64,000 nucleotides of DNA from Anastrepha obliqua (lineage: Eukaryota > Arthropoda > Insecta > Diptera > Tephritidae), in assembly GCF_027943255.1 (NCBI RefSeq), contig NC_072893.1:28356001-28420000 (forward strand). Reading direction: 5' to 3'. The position numbers were made by a program, and so were the translations under genes. Shown piece after piece: positions 63,745 through 64,000 of this stretch. Below the pieces are notes generated by a model. The model was given only the letters and a program-made list of their open reading frames with translations, made no database searches and was not told the origin of the DNA. Every line of letters starts with the position of its first letter. Position 1 is the stretch's first letter.

Positions 63745-64000
63745 GCCGGCGAAAGAAAGCTTGACCTTGTCATTGGTGCTGACGCCACTGCTCATCACTC
63801 GGTATGGGGTAGTACTGGCATCAACGACAGAGGTGAGTCACTTCTTAACTACATAATTCAAAGTAGACTGTGTCTTGCAAATCGGGGGAGGAACTGTCTG
63901 AAGCACTTACCTCGAAAAACGTGCTCGATGCAACTATCTTTACGTATGATAGAACTATGATTAGGGACTGGGAGGTTCTGGGTGAGCCCTCGTTCTCAGA
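63745..64000 (+). mobile_element. LOA/I-type LINE endonuclease fragment, runs off window
   Basis: Plus coding LDLVIGADATAHHSVWGSTG then INDRGESLLNYIIQSRLCLA (APE endonuclease core with catalytic D in GADA and the adjoining H), and after a frameshift VLDATIFTYDRTMIRDWEVL and GEPSFSD at the window end, matching the SFSDH position of the intact element's ORF2 (residues 132-216). The rest lies beyond the window. Confidence 0.8.

Noticed and set aside
1..64000. LTR retrotransposon, endogenous virus, CRISPR or rDNA
   Set aside because: I saw no paired long terminal repeats, gag/protease/integrase motifs, envelope-like coding, regularly spaced short repeats or rRNA signature in the window.

Overview
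The window looks like gene-poor, transposon-packed DNA from a fly, most likely an acalyptrate dipteran such as a tephritid fruit fly. The support is indirect: many mariner/Tc1-type relics (including the DD41D 'rosa' type first described from tephritids), RNase H-bearing LOA/I-type retroposons, R1-like and RTE-like LINE relics, and abundant CA/TG, CAA/CTG and TACA microsatellites. I recognise no host protein-coding gene, rRNA gene or true tRNA gene. No LTR retrotransposon, CRISPR array or prokaryotic feature is visible.

Layout. 0-3 kb: a jockey-like RT scrap, a rosa-type mariner, a tRNA-derived SINE and a second mariner lie end to end. 3-5.8 kb: unannotated DNA with microsatellites. 5.9-7.8 kb: an internally deleted LINE with a 5' UTR shared with a second copy at 16.3-17.4 kb. 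8.9-12.5 kb: an extremely A+T-rich island holding an RNase H retroposon relic and a segmental duplication whose second copy carries an extra ~850 bp. 14.0-14.7 kb: a long-armed inverted-repeat (foldback-like) element. 15-18.8 kb: RTE-like 3' end, mariner scrap, LINE copy B, and a near-complete mariner with both TIRs. 20.3-26.2 kb: nested relics, including a mariner inside a mariner and a ~100 bp palindrome inside a LINE. 28.7-29.5 kb: two abutting mariner families.

29.6-34.9 kb (minus strand): the only intact large element, a full-length LOA/I-type non-LTR retrotransposon. ORF1 has 466 codons, ORF2 has 1198 codons (APE endonuclease, reverse transcriptase, RNase H, CCHC tail), and an 11-bp direct repeat flanks the element as a candidate target-site duplication. 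ORF2 begins 2 nt after the ORF1 stop codon, which suggests termination-reinitiation.

35-64 kb: R1-like 3' ends, more mariners (TA..TA termini visible at 44.9-46.1 and 61.0-62.2 kb), maT-type DD37D relics, RNase H retroposon tails ending in (CCTA)n or (CCTAA)n rather than poly(A), a 736-bp TTAA-flanked MITE whose empty site can be read from the LINE it interrupts, and five further SINE copies. The window ends inside an endonuclease domain of another LOA/I-type element.

The most notable items are the dispersed tRNA-derived SINE family (eight copies, box A and box B visible, a conserved 3' domain and a small terminal hairpin), the TTAA MITE, the long inverted-repeat element and the intact LOA-like element. 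All coding calls apart from the LOA ORFs are broken relics; family assignments come from motif recognition, not a database search.
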